Source of the DNA: Halosimplex litoreum
GTDB taxonomy: Archaea; Halobacteriota; Halobacteria; Halobacteriales; Haloarculaceae
Assembly (NCBI RefSeq): GCF_016065055.1
Contig: NZ_CP065856.1
Location: 1,177,836 to 1,241,835 of the forward strand
Length of the DNA: 64,000 nucleotides
Reading direction: 5' to 3'
Under the pieces are notes generated by a model. The model did not search any database. It saw only the letters and a list, made by a program, of their open reading frames with translations, and was not told the origin of the DNA. The position numbers were made by a program, and so were the translations under genes. Positions 25,401 to 32,554 of this stretch are shown piece by piece. Numbering within the stretch: position 1 is the first letter of the stretch; the number at the start of each line of letters is the position of its first letter.

Positions 25401-27298
25401 GAGAACGAATCGGTCGTCACCGTCGCCGTCCCGTTCGCCCGGTCGAACGTAGCGCCAACGTTGTGCCAGTCGCCGCCGCGCGTCCCGTCCCACTTGTACA
25501 CCGCCAGGTCGTCGTACTCGGACGGGTCGCGCGAGTTCGCGATCGCCAGTGTGAGCGTCGCGCTTTGGAAGCTCGTCCGGTTCTCGATGTGGACCGTTGG
25601 CCCGGCGCTGACGGTCTCGTTGCCCAGCGGACTCGGCGTCTCCTCGACCGTGACACCGCTGGCGACGTTCCCCGCGCCCGTTACCGACAGCGAGACGCCG
25701 ATCGTCTCGTTCTCGATCCGCGTCGTGTACGTCTCGTTGCCGTCGTCGACGCCGTCGCCGTCGGTATCGGGGTCGAGCGGGTCGGTCTCGAACGGCGCGG
25801 TCGGCTCCTCGGCGTCGGTGAGGCCGTCGCCGTCCGAATCGGCGTCGAGCGGGTCCGTCCCGTTGGCCAACTCGGCAGGGTCGGAGACGCCGTCGGCGTC
25901 GCCGTCGGCGAACAGCGGCGCGGTTCCCTCGGCGACCTCCTCGGCGTTGGTCAGTCCGTCGCCGTCGGGGTCCTCCGCGCCGTCGACGGTCCCGTCGTCG
26001 TCCGTGTCCGCCACGAGTGGGTCGGTCTCGGTCAGGAACTCCTCGCGGTCGGTCAGGCCGTCACCGTCCGTGTCGGCGTCGAGCGGATCGGTCCCGATGT
26101 CGTGTTCGGTCAGTGTCCCGAGCGAGTCGTCGTCGAAGTCCGCCCGACCGTCGATCGTCCCGTCGTCGGCCTCGTCGGCGCCGGTCGCCGACGAGTCGCT
26201 GTCGGGGTCGAGCGGGTCCGTCCCGAGGACTTCGGTCTCGTAGGTCGCGTTCAGGCCGTCACCGTCGAGCCTGAGTGTCGCGTTCGCGCCGGTCGTTCCG
26301 TTGTTCCCGGCGACGGTCACACGAACGCGGTTCCCGCCCGCGTCGAGCGGCACCGAGACGGCGACCGGGAGACTTCGGTTCTCGGTGACGGTCAGGCCGG
26401 AGAGGTTCCGTTCGGCGACGCGCTCGCCGTCGACTGCGGCCGCGAGCGTCTCCAGCGAGACCGGACCGTCCGCCGAGACGTTCACGCCGACGGTGTAGTT
26501 GCCGGGTTCGCTCCGGTTCCGGATCGGGTCGTTTCTGGAGAGGACCGTCGCCGAGACGTTCCCGTCGAGCCGTCCGTCGGTCTCGTTGCCGTCACCAGCG
26601 CCAGTCTCGTTGCCCTCGCCGATGGTCCCGACAGGCAACGTCGCGTTCGTCCGCTCGACCGCCCGTTCGACGACGAAGTGGGCCTGTCGCCATGTCTCTC
26701 GCAACTGCCGGATCGCGCTCGCACGCAACCGGAGCGCCCGCCGTCCGTCTACGTCGCGCGCCCGAGACATCGTCTCCTCGGCGCGGTCGTAGGTCCGCTC
26801 GGCGTTGTCCAGATGCGCCTCCATACTGCGGACGATCCCCTCGTTGTCGATCGCTTCGCGAGAGTCGTTCAGCAGCCGTCGGGCATCGGTTATCTCCTGG
26901 GAGGCAGTCCGGTTATCCATCCGCACGACAGCGTCTGCGACCGCCGTCGCGTTGGCCTCCGTGTCGGTCCCGGCGAACGCCCGCAACGCTTGGATCCCCT
27001 TCGCGTCGTGATTGAACAGTTTCGTCGAGGACGCGCGGACCGGTCCGCGATAGTGTCGCCGCGAATCGTTGAATCGGCCGACAGCGCGGTCGCGCGCCGA
27101 CTCGAACCGTCCCTTCGTCGCGGTCAGTTCCCTCGTGTCGTCGACCGCCTGTGCCTTCAGTGACTGGGGCGCGTTGTCCGCCGTGATTGATTCGTTGCCA
27201 CCCGCCTCGACCACCCCGACCGAGACCAGCGGCGCGAACGTCGCCGTCACCAGCAGGTAGGCAGCCACCACTGCCCCCAGGCGACCAATAGATCCCAT
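22430..27298 (-). CDS. Large secreted DxDGDG-repeat protein with C-terminal metalloprotease-like domain (polymorphic-toxin-like)
   Basis: 1622 residues from ATG 27298. In order: Sec signal peptide (residues 1-33); Arg/Glu-rich helical, probably coiled-coil region (~45-215); beta-rich segment; six or more DxDxDG calcium-type (thrombospondin-3-like) repeats (~360-510, e.g. DTDGDGLTDREE); a large beta-rich middle; further repeats (DTDGDGLWNGWENK, DSDDDGLTDGQE, DTDGDGYWDGWIG, ~960-1290); and a variable tip with THEIGHILGAGRADD at ~1530, Met-turn-like WSVMTRGW and SLEELSTIEFNNIATV. HExxH plus the Met-turn suggest a zinc peptidase; the usual third metzincin His is absent, with DD nearby instead. 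Its partner gene follows at 22419. Confidence 0.8.
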   Translation of the reverse strand: MGSIGRLGAVVAAYLLVTATFAPLVSVGVVEAGGNESITADNAPQSLKAQAVDDTRELTATKGRFESARDRAVGRFNDSRRHYRGPVRASSTKLFNHDAKGIQALRAFAGTDTEANATAVADAVVRMDNRTASQEITDARRLLNDSREAIDNEGIVRSMEAHLDNAERTYDRAEETMSRARDVDGRRALRLRASAIRQLRETWRQAHFVVERAVERTNATLPVGTIGEGNETGAGDGNETDGRLDGNVSATVLSRNDPIRNRSEPGNYTVGVNVSADGPVSLETLAAAVDGERVAERNLSGLTVTENRSLPVAVSVPLDAGGNRVRVTVAGNNGTTGANATLRLDGDGLNATYETEVLGTDPLDPDSDSSATGADEADDGTIDGRADFDDDSLGTLTEHDIGTDPLDADTDGDGLTDREEFLTETDPLVADTDDDGTVDGAEDPDGDGLTNAEEVAEGTAPLFADGDADGVSDPAELANGTDPLDADSDGDGLTDAEEPTAPFETDPLDPDTDGDGVDDGNETYTTRIENETIGVSLSVTGAGNVASGVTVEETPSPLGNETVSAGPTVHIENRTSFQSATLTLAIANSRDPSEYDDLAVYKWDGTRGGDWHNVGATFDRANGTATVTTDSFSYYTVIDVDSWRSARRVDGVAPVDLETERDAGRLSCSGDCNVTNATATLGGTPDAREIVVRQGDREFSVVPLSNGQSIQKFYNYGSAQLNSPLPVAASDTSRLFFWAGPNGLSLVTVHDLPNDGSGGAASLDISGLPTEEGRWVVRDDQLPAKDDYSDDGMDPDWTWNGQNTDGGAYRGGLVNSTFTVASAFGSAARLEPLTTGEITDWQFLTGQATDPRNVSLDVDEPITIEVPETREQASGSDRAMNGSLEWSYDVPSAVGDRGLDLTYQTEQTGIDPNATVVVSGYEQAADPRNRRQITERYNLTLGTVGTVRQYLPLDAFQPGTDVTVRAVSANVSTRLQVTTRTDTDGDGLWNGWENKTYTYEHGAATDSGRTTGRIRPTQTFNTSWKDPDTDDDGVADGQEYSVRRLPANETRETVRLVANSTTHPTMPDTDGDGLLDDEFRGWNITVVETASGDPYRYYNRSKSDPPESGRTVESLHVASDPLDRDTDGDGLVDGVEKATTFTDPKSEVTYELTEQHQDLIEDLAADGRAGVAIGAHIVERRGQLSSLELTDRTDDFDFVRPTFGQDLARVDFHALDSVVRTDTWLSNEEEVDKSVVFNGSVNPWDPDSDDDGLTDGQEIHGVTETVSAGLVEMDESVSYETDPTDPDTDGDGYWDGWIGVYGVDWSDNVILYQEHLYTGDGVEGDEVVPQQVGTHHVSGPVPGADVDSDGKREHSNIHLGETYWDGKAGHSADPMGAGSEPDLNLAVEVDRYENASAHPIGFEQLFENVSNNYALYGFNVTFTMSDTFSRSRLRTKLLPYGKVGLPIGYEESVALEQIEHDDKSKLYTFVTTKGAENSGYLAPSFNGTQGIASTNGNDVGGFGWGVLVFTRDHNGSRNHSRSTHLQKTITHEIGHILGAGRADDGKGLNPFGEIYSGAQRNGIDETLEYSGIPGYNDPRWSVMTRGWVDDLNAPPMNGNYIAFSLEELSTIEFNNIATVRRD
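23807..24487. repeat. Long direct repeat, full-length gene copy
   Basis: Counterpart of 17567-18247 within the intact gene, at the start of the linker shared by all cassettes. Crossing-over here would replace everything downstream of residue ~938 by cassette B. Confidence 0.8.
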
Positions 27299-27331
27299 GA
27301 CACGAACGAGAACCGCCCCGGTACAAAACAC

Positions 27332-27343
27332 TACCTATATTAC
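27332..27343 (-). promoter_or_regulatory. TATA-box candidate for the large secreted protein gene
   Basis: Minus-strand taatatagg lies 34-45 nt upstream of ATG 27298, a usual distance in haloarchaea with very short leaders. No comparable element precedes the orphan cassettes. Confidence 0.45.
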
Positions 27344-27504
27344 ACGTTACCGGAACAGGTTTGTGTAGTGATTGGCGAGAGAACAGGCGTATCGCTGCCG
27401 ACCAGCAGCGGCGCTGTCGAGCTCGATTCGAGCCGCCCCAGCGACGTCCGGACGGCCCAGCCCCGAATTCGGCACTGTCGACCGTCGCGTCCGCCGCAGA
27501 CCGG

Positions 27505-28107
27505 TCACATCGTCGTGTAGCGGTCCTCGGCCCAGGGATTGGCGGTGTTGGAGTAGCCGCGTTTCTCCCAGTAGCCTCGCTGGGGTTCGGTGAGGAAGGT
27601 GACGCCGTCGACCCACTTGGCGCCCTTGTAGGCGTACTTGTGGGGAGTGACCACACGCAGCGGGCCGCCGTGGTCTGAGGGGAGCGGGTCGCCGTCGAGC
27701 TCGCGGACGAACAGGACCTCCTGTCGCATGCACTCGTCGAGTGGGAGGTTCGTCGTGTAGCCGTCCATCGCGCCGAACATGACGTGGACGGCGTCGTCGG
27801 CCACCCCGGCGCGCTCGGCGATCTCCGGGAACGGCACGCCCACGAACTCGTTGTCGAAGCGACTCCAGCCGGTGACGCAGTGGAAGTCCTGGCGCTGGGT
27901 GTCGGTGGGAAGGTCGCGGAACTCGTCCCAGGAGTAGGTCAGTTCTTCCTCGACGGCGCCGCGGACGGTGAACGTCCACTCGTCGGGATCGAAGTCGGGG
28001 GTGTCTTTCAGCGAGAGGACGGGGAACCGCTCGGTCTCGCGCTGGCCCGGCGGGAGCCGGTCGCCGTCGAACTCCTCGTGGATGTCGGTCACGTCGCGGA
28101 TGCCCAT
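27505..28107 (-). CDS. Sulfite oxidase-like molybdopterin oxidoreductase (YedY/MsrP-type domain)
   Basis: 200 residues comprising a single oxidoreductase molybdopterin-binding domain. The Mo-ligand cysteine is in RQDFHCVTGWSRFDNEFVGV near residue 77; other family motifs are GYTTNLPLDEC, GGPLRVVTPHKYAYKGAKWV and GYWEKRGYS. There is no signal peptide, so it is likely cytosolic, unlike bacterial MsrP. Substrate may be a sulfoxide or sulfite but cannot be fixed. It faces the upstream gene of the array with a 200-bp gap. Confidence 0.85.
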   Translation of the reverse strand: MGIRDVTDIHEEFDGDRLPPGQRETERFPVLSLKDTPDFDPDEWTFTVRGAVEEELTYSWDEFRDLPTDTQRQDFHCVTGWSRFDNEFVGVPFPEIAERAGVADDAVHVMFGAMDGYTTNLPLDECMRQEVLFVRELDGDPLPSDHGGPLRVVTPHKYAYKGAKWVDGVTFLTEPQRGYWEKRGYSNTANPWAEDRYTTM

Positions 28108-28234
28108 GGACCTCCTTGTGCGGGACGGCCCCTAAGCGACCGGTCTGAGAACGCCGCGTGCCGTCGCCACCGAAGCCTGCGGCGGCCGGCCGACGGTTTA
28201 TGGGTCCGGCGCCGATACGTCCGGGCGACCCGCG

Positions 28235-28498
28235 ATGCCCGTCATCAGACTCGAAGCCGACTCGCCCGAGCGCACCCAGATCGGCGAGGGGCTCGTCAAG
28301 TTCGCCGTCCAGGCCGGTCGCCTGGAGACCGGCCGCGAGGAGGGGCGGTACTTTCTGGGCCACGGCGACGGCTGCGCCGTCGACGGCCGGCGGATCGCCC
28401 CCGGCGACCCGTTCGCTTTCGACACCGAATCCGGGGAGATCCGCTGTCTCGACCACGTCGAAGAGGGAACTGCGACCGCCCGTACCGAGCGCGAGTGA
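28235..28498 (+). CDS. Small conserved-looking hypothetical protein
   Basis: 87 residues, acidic, beta-rich (RYFLGHGDGCAVDGRRIAPGDPFAF). It starts at ATG 28235, is divergent from the YedY-like gene and convergent with the next minus-strand gene. Codon use and acidic composition match haloarchaeal coding sequence. Family and function not recognised. Confidence 0.65.
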   Translation: MPVIRLEADSPERTQIGEGLVKFAVQAGRLETGREEGRYFLGHGDGCAVDGRRIAPGDPFAFDTESGEIRCLDHVEEGTATARTERE

Positions 28499-28525
28499 GG
28501 ACGGACCGGGTACACCGACCGCCGC

Positions 28526-28909
28526 TCACTCGAGCGACGCCAGCACTGCCCCGAACGTCGCTATCGCTGGCTCGATCTCGGCGGCGACCTCGACGAACAC
28601 GAGCGTCCGCGGCGGTCTCGTCGCTTTCGGTCGAACGCGCAGTCCCGCGTCCGTCGCCGCAGTAGCCGCTTTTTCGGGCGCGACACGGAACTCGACGCGT
28701 AGCCGCTCGGGATGTACGGAGACGTCCGCGAGCGTTCGCGATCCGGCCGCCACCGCGTAGGCGACCGTTCCGTCGACCGTCGGGTCCGGCTCGACCCGCT
28801 CGTCGACGACCGACAGCTCTCCGTCGTCGACGACCCCCGGGTCAGCGGTCGCGACCGCGTCCGCGAATCGCCGCGCGAGCGCTCGCCCGTCCAGCGGTTC
28901 CGAGACCAT
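28526..28909 (-). CDS. Hypothetical protein, 127 residues
   Basis: ATG 28909 gives MVSEPLDGRALARRFADAVA and a mixed alpha/beta acidic domain with strands (RTLVFVEVAAEIEPAIATF) and no membrane segments. The frame extends to 29011, but upstream codons are Arg-rich and overlap the promoter of the divergent gene. No family recognised. Confidence 0.6.
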   Translation of the reverse strand: MVSEPLDGRALARRFADAVATADPGVVDDGELSVVDERVEPDPTVDGTVAYAVAAGSRTLADVSVHPERLRVEFRVAPEKAATAATDAGLRVRPKATRPPRTLVFVEVAAEIEPAIATFGAVLASLE

Positions 28910-29031
28910 ATCCGGGATCGGTGTGGCGGCCCGAAAAGGACCCCGCTCGGCCGCTCGGCGGCGGGACGGCGATCGACGGGTGCTCCACCAGCGGTTAGAA
29001 GATGTCTCCACGCGTCTCTCTCGTACGGACC

Positions 29032-30336
29032 ATGGACACGACAGGGGGGCTGGGAGCGCTCGTGCGGAGCGCGCGGGTGAACGCGGCGATAGCCTGGGCC
29101 TTGCTGGTCGGGGTAGTCCTGCTCGCGGTCGGTCACACCGTCAGCGGCCGGGTCCTGTGGCTCGGGTTCGCCGCGGCAGTCCTCGCGCTCGCGGTCGTCC
29201 CACCGCTGGCCGCCCGGACCGCCTCCGAGATGCTCCCGTGGGAGGTGCTGGCGGTGACGGTCCTGCCGCTCGCCGGGGGGGTCGCGCTCCCGGCGGCGAC
29301 CCGGCCGCTGGCTGCACACCTCGCGGTCGCGGCGCTGGCGCTCGTCCTCGCGGTCGAACTCCACCTGTTCACGGCCGTCCGACTGTCCGACCGATTCGCC
29401 GTCGTCTTCGTCGTGGTCGCGACGCTGGCGACGGCGGGCGTCTGGGCTGTCGCCGCGTGGCTCTCGGATCTGTTGCTCGGGACGGCGCTCGTGCCGAGCT
29501 TGCGGGCGCTGATGATAGATTTCACCGCCGCGACGGTCGCCGGCGTCGCCGCCAGCGTCGGCTTCACCGCCTACGTGCGACGGCTTGGCGCCGCGAACGC
29601 GCGGGTCCCCTGGGATCCGCCGTCGAATCCGGCCGTCACCGCCGCCGCGGACTCGACTCCGGCGTCGACCACGCCCGACACCGCGGTGCCGTCGCGCCGG
29701 ATCCGCGACCGGCTCGGCGTCACCGAGCGTCGCCAGCGCCTGCTCGCCCGAACGCTCCAGCTCGCGCTCGTCGCGCTGCTGGTCGCCGGGCTCGTGGACC
29801 GACATCTGGGCGTCGTGGTCAACTGCGCGGCCGCACTGGTCGTCACCGAACTCCCGGCCGCCCTCGAACGGGACTACCGGCTGGCGGCGGACCCCGGACT
29901 CGTCCTCTGGATCACGGGGGCCGTGTTCGTCCACGCGGTGGGCATCGCCGGCCCCTACGACAACGTCTGGTGGTACGACCACCTCGCCCACGCGCTGTCG
30001 GCGTCGGTCGTCGCCGCCGTCGGGTACACCGCCGTCCGTGCCGTCGTGGACCACTCCGACTCCGTGTCGGTCCCGCCGCGATTGCTCGCGGTGTTCGTCG
30101 TGCTGGTCGTCGTCGCGGCCGGCGTCGTCTGGGAAGTCGTCGAGTTCCTCGTCGCCGAGTTCGCCCGGGCCACCGGCGTCGGCGACGTGCTGATCCAGTA
30201 CGGCCTGACCGACACGATGCTCGATCTGGTCTTCGACGTGGCCGGTGGACTCGTCGTCGCGCTGTGGGGCCACGCCTCCCTCGCCGGCCCGGTCGAGACG
30301 CTGATCCGGTGGCTCGACGAGCGAAGCGCCCGCTGA
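29032..30336 (+). CDS. Multispanning membrane protein, C-terminal YjdF/DUF2238-like domain
   Basis: 434 residues with about ten predicted helices. The C-terminal half resembles the YjdF/DUF2238 family: FVHAVGIAGPYDNVWWYDHLAHALSAS near residue 305 and VVWEVVEFLVAEFARATGVG with DTMLDLVFDVAGG near residue 395, conserved His, Asp and Glu residues in membrane-facing positions. ATG 29032 (MDTTGG) is preferred over the upstream ATG 29002. Function unknown. Confidence 0.7.
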   Translation: MDTTGGLGALVRSARVNAAIAWALLVGVVLLAVGHTVSGRVLWLGFAAAVLALAVVPPLAARTASEMLPWEVLAVTVLPLAGGVALPAATRPLAAHLAVAALALVLAVELHLFTAVRLSDRFAVVFVVVATLATAGVWAVAAWLSDLLLGTALVPSLRALMIDFTAATVAGVAASVGFTAYVRRLGAANARVPWDPPSNPAVTAAADSTPASTTPDTAVPSRRIRDRLGVTERRQRLLARTLQLALVALLVAGLVDRHLGVVVNCAAALVVTELPAALERDYRLAADPGLVLWITGAVFVHAVGIAGPYDNVWWYDHLAHALSASVVAAVGYTAVRAVVDHSDSVSVPPRLLAVFVVLVVVAAGVVWEVVEFLVAEFARATGVGDVLIQYGLTDTMLDLVFDVAGGLVVALWGHASLAGPVETLIRWLDERSAR

Positions 30337-30397
30337 ATCGCGCTAGACTCCGTCCGAACCACGGACGGCTCGCGGCGACCCCACCTTGCCGGGTCGC

Positions 30398-31435
30398 TCA
30401 GTCCCCGGGCTCCGCGGGGACCGATTCCGGTTCCGCCGAGACCGGGTCGTTCGACTCGAGCCACGTCTCGGCGTCGAGCGCGGCCATGCTGCCCATGCCG
30501 GCGGCGGTGACGGCCTGCTGGTACTCGCGGTCCATCACGTCGCCTGCGGCGAAGACGCCGTCGGTCGCTGTCGCCGTCGTGGCCCACGCGTCGACGCCGT
30601 CGGCAGTGCGCACGTAGCCGCCCCCGTCGAGTTCGACCGGGGTGTCCCGCAGGAACTCGGTGTTCGGTTCGTGGCCGATAGCGTAGAAGACGCCGCCGAT
30701 ATCGACCTCTTCGACGGTGACGTCCTCGCCGGCCTCGCGTTGCTCCGTCGGGTACCCGTCGGGGTGTGAGACGAGCCTCGCACCGGTGACGCCCGCCTCC
30801 TGGGAGCCCTGGACGGCGAGCAGTTCCGTGTTCCATCGGAACTCGACGTCGTCGTGCTCGCGCGCGCGGTCGGCCATGATCTCCGAGGCCCGCAGCTCCT
30901 CGCGGCGGTGCAGCACCGTCACGGAGTCGGCGAACTTCGCGAGGAACAGGGCCTCTTCCATCGCGCTGTCGCCACCGCCGACGACGAGTACGTCGTCGCC
31001 CCTGTGGAAGGCGCCGTCGCAGGTGGCACACGTCGACAGGCCGTAGCCCATCAGTTCGTCCTCGCCGTCGGCGCCGACCCAGCGGGCGCTCGCGCCGGTC
31101 GCGACGACGAGCGCGCGCGTTCGCAGCCGCTCGCCCGTCGACAACTCCAGCAGCTTGGGCTGGCCGGTGAGGTCGGCCGACTCGATGGTGCCGTGGCGGA
31201 ACTCCGCACCGAACCGCTCGGCCTGCTCGCGGCCCCGCTGGACGAGGTCCATCCCGCCGACGCCCTCGGGGAACCCGAGGTAGTTCTCGACGTCGGTCGT
31301 GAGCGTCAGCTGCCCGCCGGGCTCGTCGCCCTCCAGTACGAGCGGGTCGAGGTCGGCCCGCGCCGCGTAGACGGCCGCCGAGAGCCCGGCGACGCCGGAC
31401 CCGGCGATCACCAGGTTCCTGGTGCCCTCGCTCAT
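30398..31435 (-). CDS. trxB: Thioredoxin-disulfide reductase-like FAD/NAD(P) oxidoreductase
   Basis: 345 residues. FAD site GSGVAGLSAAVYAARA at the N-terminus, redox CATC (LSTCATCDGAFHRGDD) near residue 137, a second nucleotide site VVGGGDSAMEEALFLA near residue 152, and a C-terminal GVFAAGDVMDREYQQAVTAAG FAD motif. It would reduce thioredoxin in the cytosol. The gene starts at the base following the thioredoxin stop, so trxA-trxB form an operon. Electron donor (NADPH, NADH or other) is not certain in archaea. Confidence 0.92.
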   Translation of the reverse strand: MSEGTRNLVIAGSGVAGLSAAVYAARADLDPLVLEGDEPGGQLTLTTDVENYLGFPEGVGGMDLVQRGREQAERFGAEFRHGTIESADLTGQPKLLELSTGERLRTRALVVATGASARWVGADGEDELMGYGLSTCATCDGAFHRGDDVLVVGGGDSAMEEALFLAKFADSVTVLHRREELRASEIMADRAREHDDVEFRWNTELLAVQGSQEAGVTGARLVSHPDGYPTEQREAGEDVTVEEVDIGGVFYAIGHEPNTEFLRDTPVELDGGGYVRTADGVDAWATTATATDGVFAAGDVMDREYQQAVTAAGMGSMAALDAETWLESNDPVSAEPESVPAEPGD

Positions 31436-31795
31436 CTATTCGGCGTACCTCCCGATCAGCGCTCGGAGCTGGTCCTCGCCCTGGACGCCCACGACCTCCT
31501 CGACCTGCTCGCCGTCGGCGAACAGCACGAGCGTCGGGACGCCGCGGACGCCGTAGGCGCCGGCGAGCTGCTGGTTCGCGTCGACGTCGACCTTCGCGAC
31601 CGCGGCCTCGGTCTCGGCCGCGAGCGTCTCGACGACCGGCTCGAGCATCTGGCACGGCCCGCACCAGTCGGCGTAGAAGTCCGCGAGGACGACGTCGTTG
31701 TCCGCGACGAACTCGTCCAGGGCGGCCCGCCCGTCGACCTGACGGGGCGCCTCGGGCGCGGTAGCGTCTGCATCGGGAGCTGATTCGACTGTCAT
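31436..31795 (-). CDS. trxA: Thioredoxin
   Basis: 119 residues; WCGPC active site in ADFYADWCGPCQMLEPVVE and cis-Pro region GVRGVPTLVLFADGE. Acidic N-terminal extension typical of halophiles. First gene of a two-gene operon with the reductase; lies at the left edge of the sulfur/redox island, so it may supply electrons to persulfide-handling enzymes. Confidence 0.93.
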   Translation of the reverse strand: MTVESAPDADATAPEAPRQVDGRAALDEFVADNDVVLADFYADWCGPCQMLEPVVETLAAETEAAVAKVDVDANQQLAGAYGVRGVPTLVLFADGEQVEEVVGVQGEDQLRALIGRYAE

Positions 31796-32009
31796 CGATC
31801 CTCGCTACGCGCCGTCAGTAATTAAGAGTTTTGGACATAGTATGCAAGACCATCGTCCGCTCGACGACCGGCGCGGTCCGAGCTGGACGACAGACCGGAT
31901 ACGGGAGCGAAGCGGCCAGGACGAGCCGGACGGTCGAGAGCGCGGCGACGAGGCGACCGGGTAGAACGGTGGGAGAACGCGGGGAGCGGGAGGCGAGCGA
32001 ACGAGTCGG

Positions 32010-32414
32010 TCAGCTCTCGGCCGAGCTGGCGGCCACGTCGGTCCCCTCGTACTTCGTCTCGAACTCCTGGATGAGCTGGCCCATCTTGGCGTACCAGTCG
32101 TTGAGCATGCGCTGCATGTCGTCGGCGATCTTGTCGGGATCGGTCGGTTTGTAGACGTGGTAGTAGCCACCCTGGTCGTAGTTGACCTGCTCTTTCTGGA
32201 TGAATCCGGACTGGAGCAGCCGCTGAACGGCACGGTAGGCGGTCGAACGCTCGCGGTCGACCGCGTCGGCGACCTCGTCGACGGTGAGCGGTTCGTCGGT
32301 GGAGACCAGCGCCTGAAAGACGTCCCTGTCGAGCTGTTTGAGCCCGTGGAAGCACTCTAACAGCCCCTCGCACTCCATGTCCTGCTGCAGTTGTTCCGAC
32401 ATCGAATCTGGCAT
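32010..32414 (-). CDS. Winged-helix transcriptional regulator (TrmB-like), paralogue 1
   Basis: ~134 residues. Core wHTH: VDEVADAVDRERSTAYRAVQRLLQSGFIQKEQ, followed by VNYDQGGYYHVYKPTDPDKIADDMQRMLNDWYAKMGQLI, an oligomerisation or sensing tail. Cys in MECEGLLECFHGLK could sense redox or sulfur state. ATG 32414 is chosen; GTG 32423 and ATG 32402 are alternatives. A paralogue with the same layout is at 49765-50205. Likely controls the surrounding sulfur genes; a perfect palindrome sits ~40 nt upstream of its own start. Confidence 0.8.
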   Translation of the reverse strand: MPDSMSEQLQQDMECEGLLECFHGLKQLDRDVFQALVSTDEPLTVDEVADAVDRERSTAYRAVQRLLQSGFIQKEQVNYDQGGYYHVYKPTDPDKIADDMQRMLNDWYAKMGQLIQEFETKYEGTDVAASSAES

Positions 32415-32453
32415 CTGTATCACTCGAAGTTAAGCAATACGCGACCATAAGAC

Positions 32454-32472
32454 TTGTGCATAGATTGCACAA
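32454..32472. promoter_or_regulatory. Perfect inverted repeat TTGTGCA-N5-TGCACAA
   Basis: 7-bp arms with 5-bp spacer, located 40-58 bp upstream of the regulator start at 32414, the position of an autoregulatory operator around a haloarchaeal TATA box. Confidence 0.5.
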
Positions 32473-32554
32473 TTTCATCCACGAGTCGGGGGGACGACGA
32501 GCGGGAGGAGGCGGGGAGTCGGTCCGGGGCGGCGACCGGACGCGGAGGCGGTCG

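Noticed and set aside
25740-26230. Periodic DNA that could be taken for a CRISPR or satellite repeat
   Set aside because: The periodicity comes from codons of DxDGDGLTD protein repeats; units vary and there are no spacers.
25049-27163. 704-codon plus-strand open frame opposite the large secreted protein
   Set aside because: It is a mirror of the acidic DxDGDG-coding strand: Arg/Val-rich, no domain, and the opposite strand has a signal peptide and recognisable repeats.
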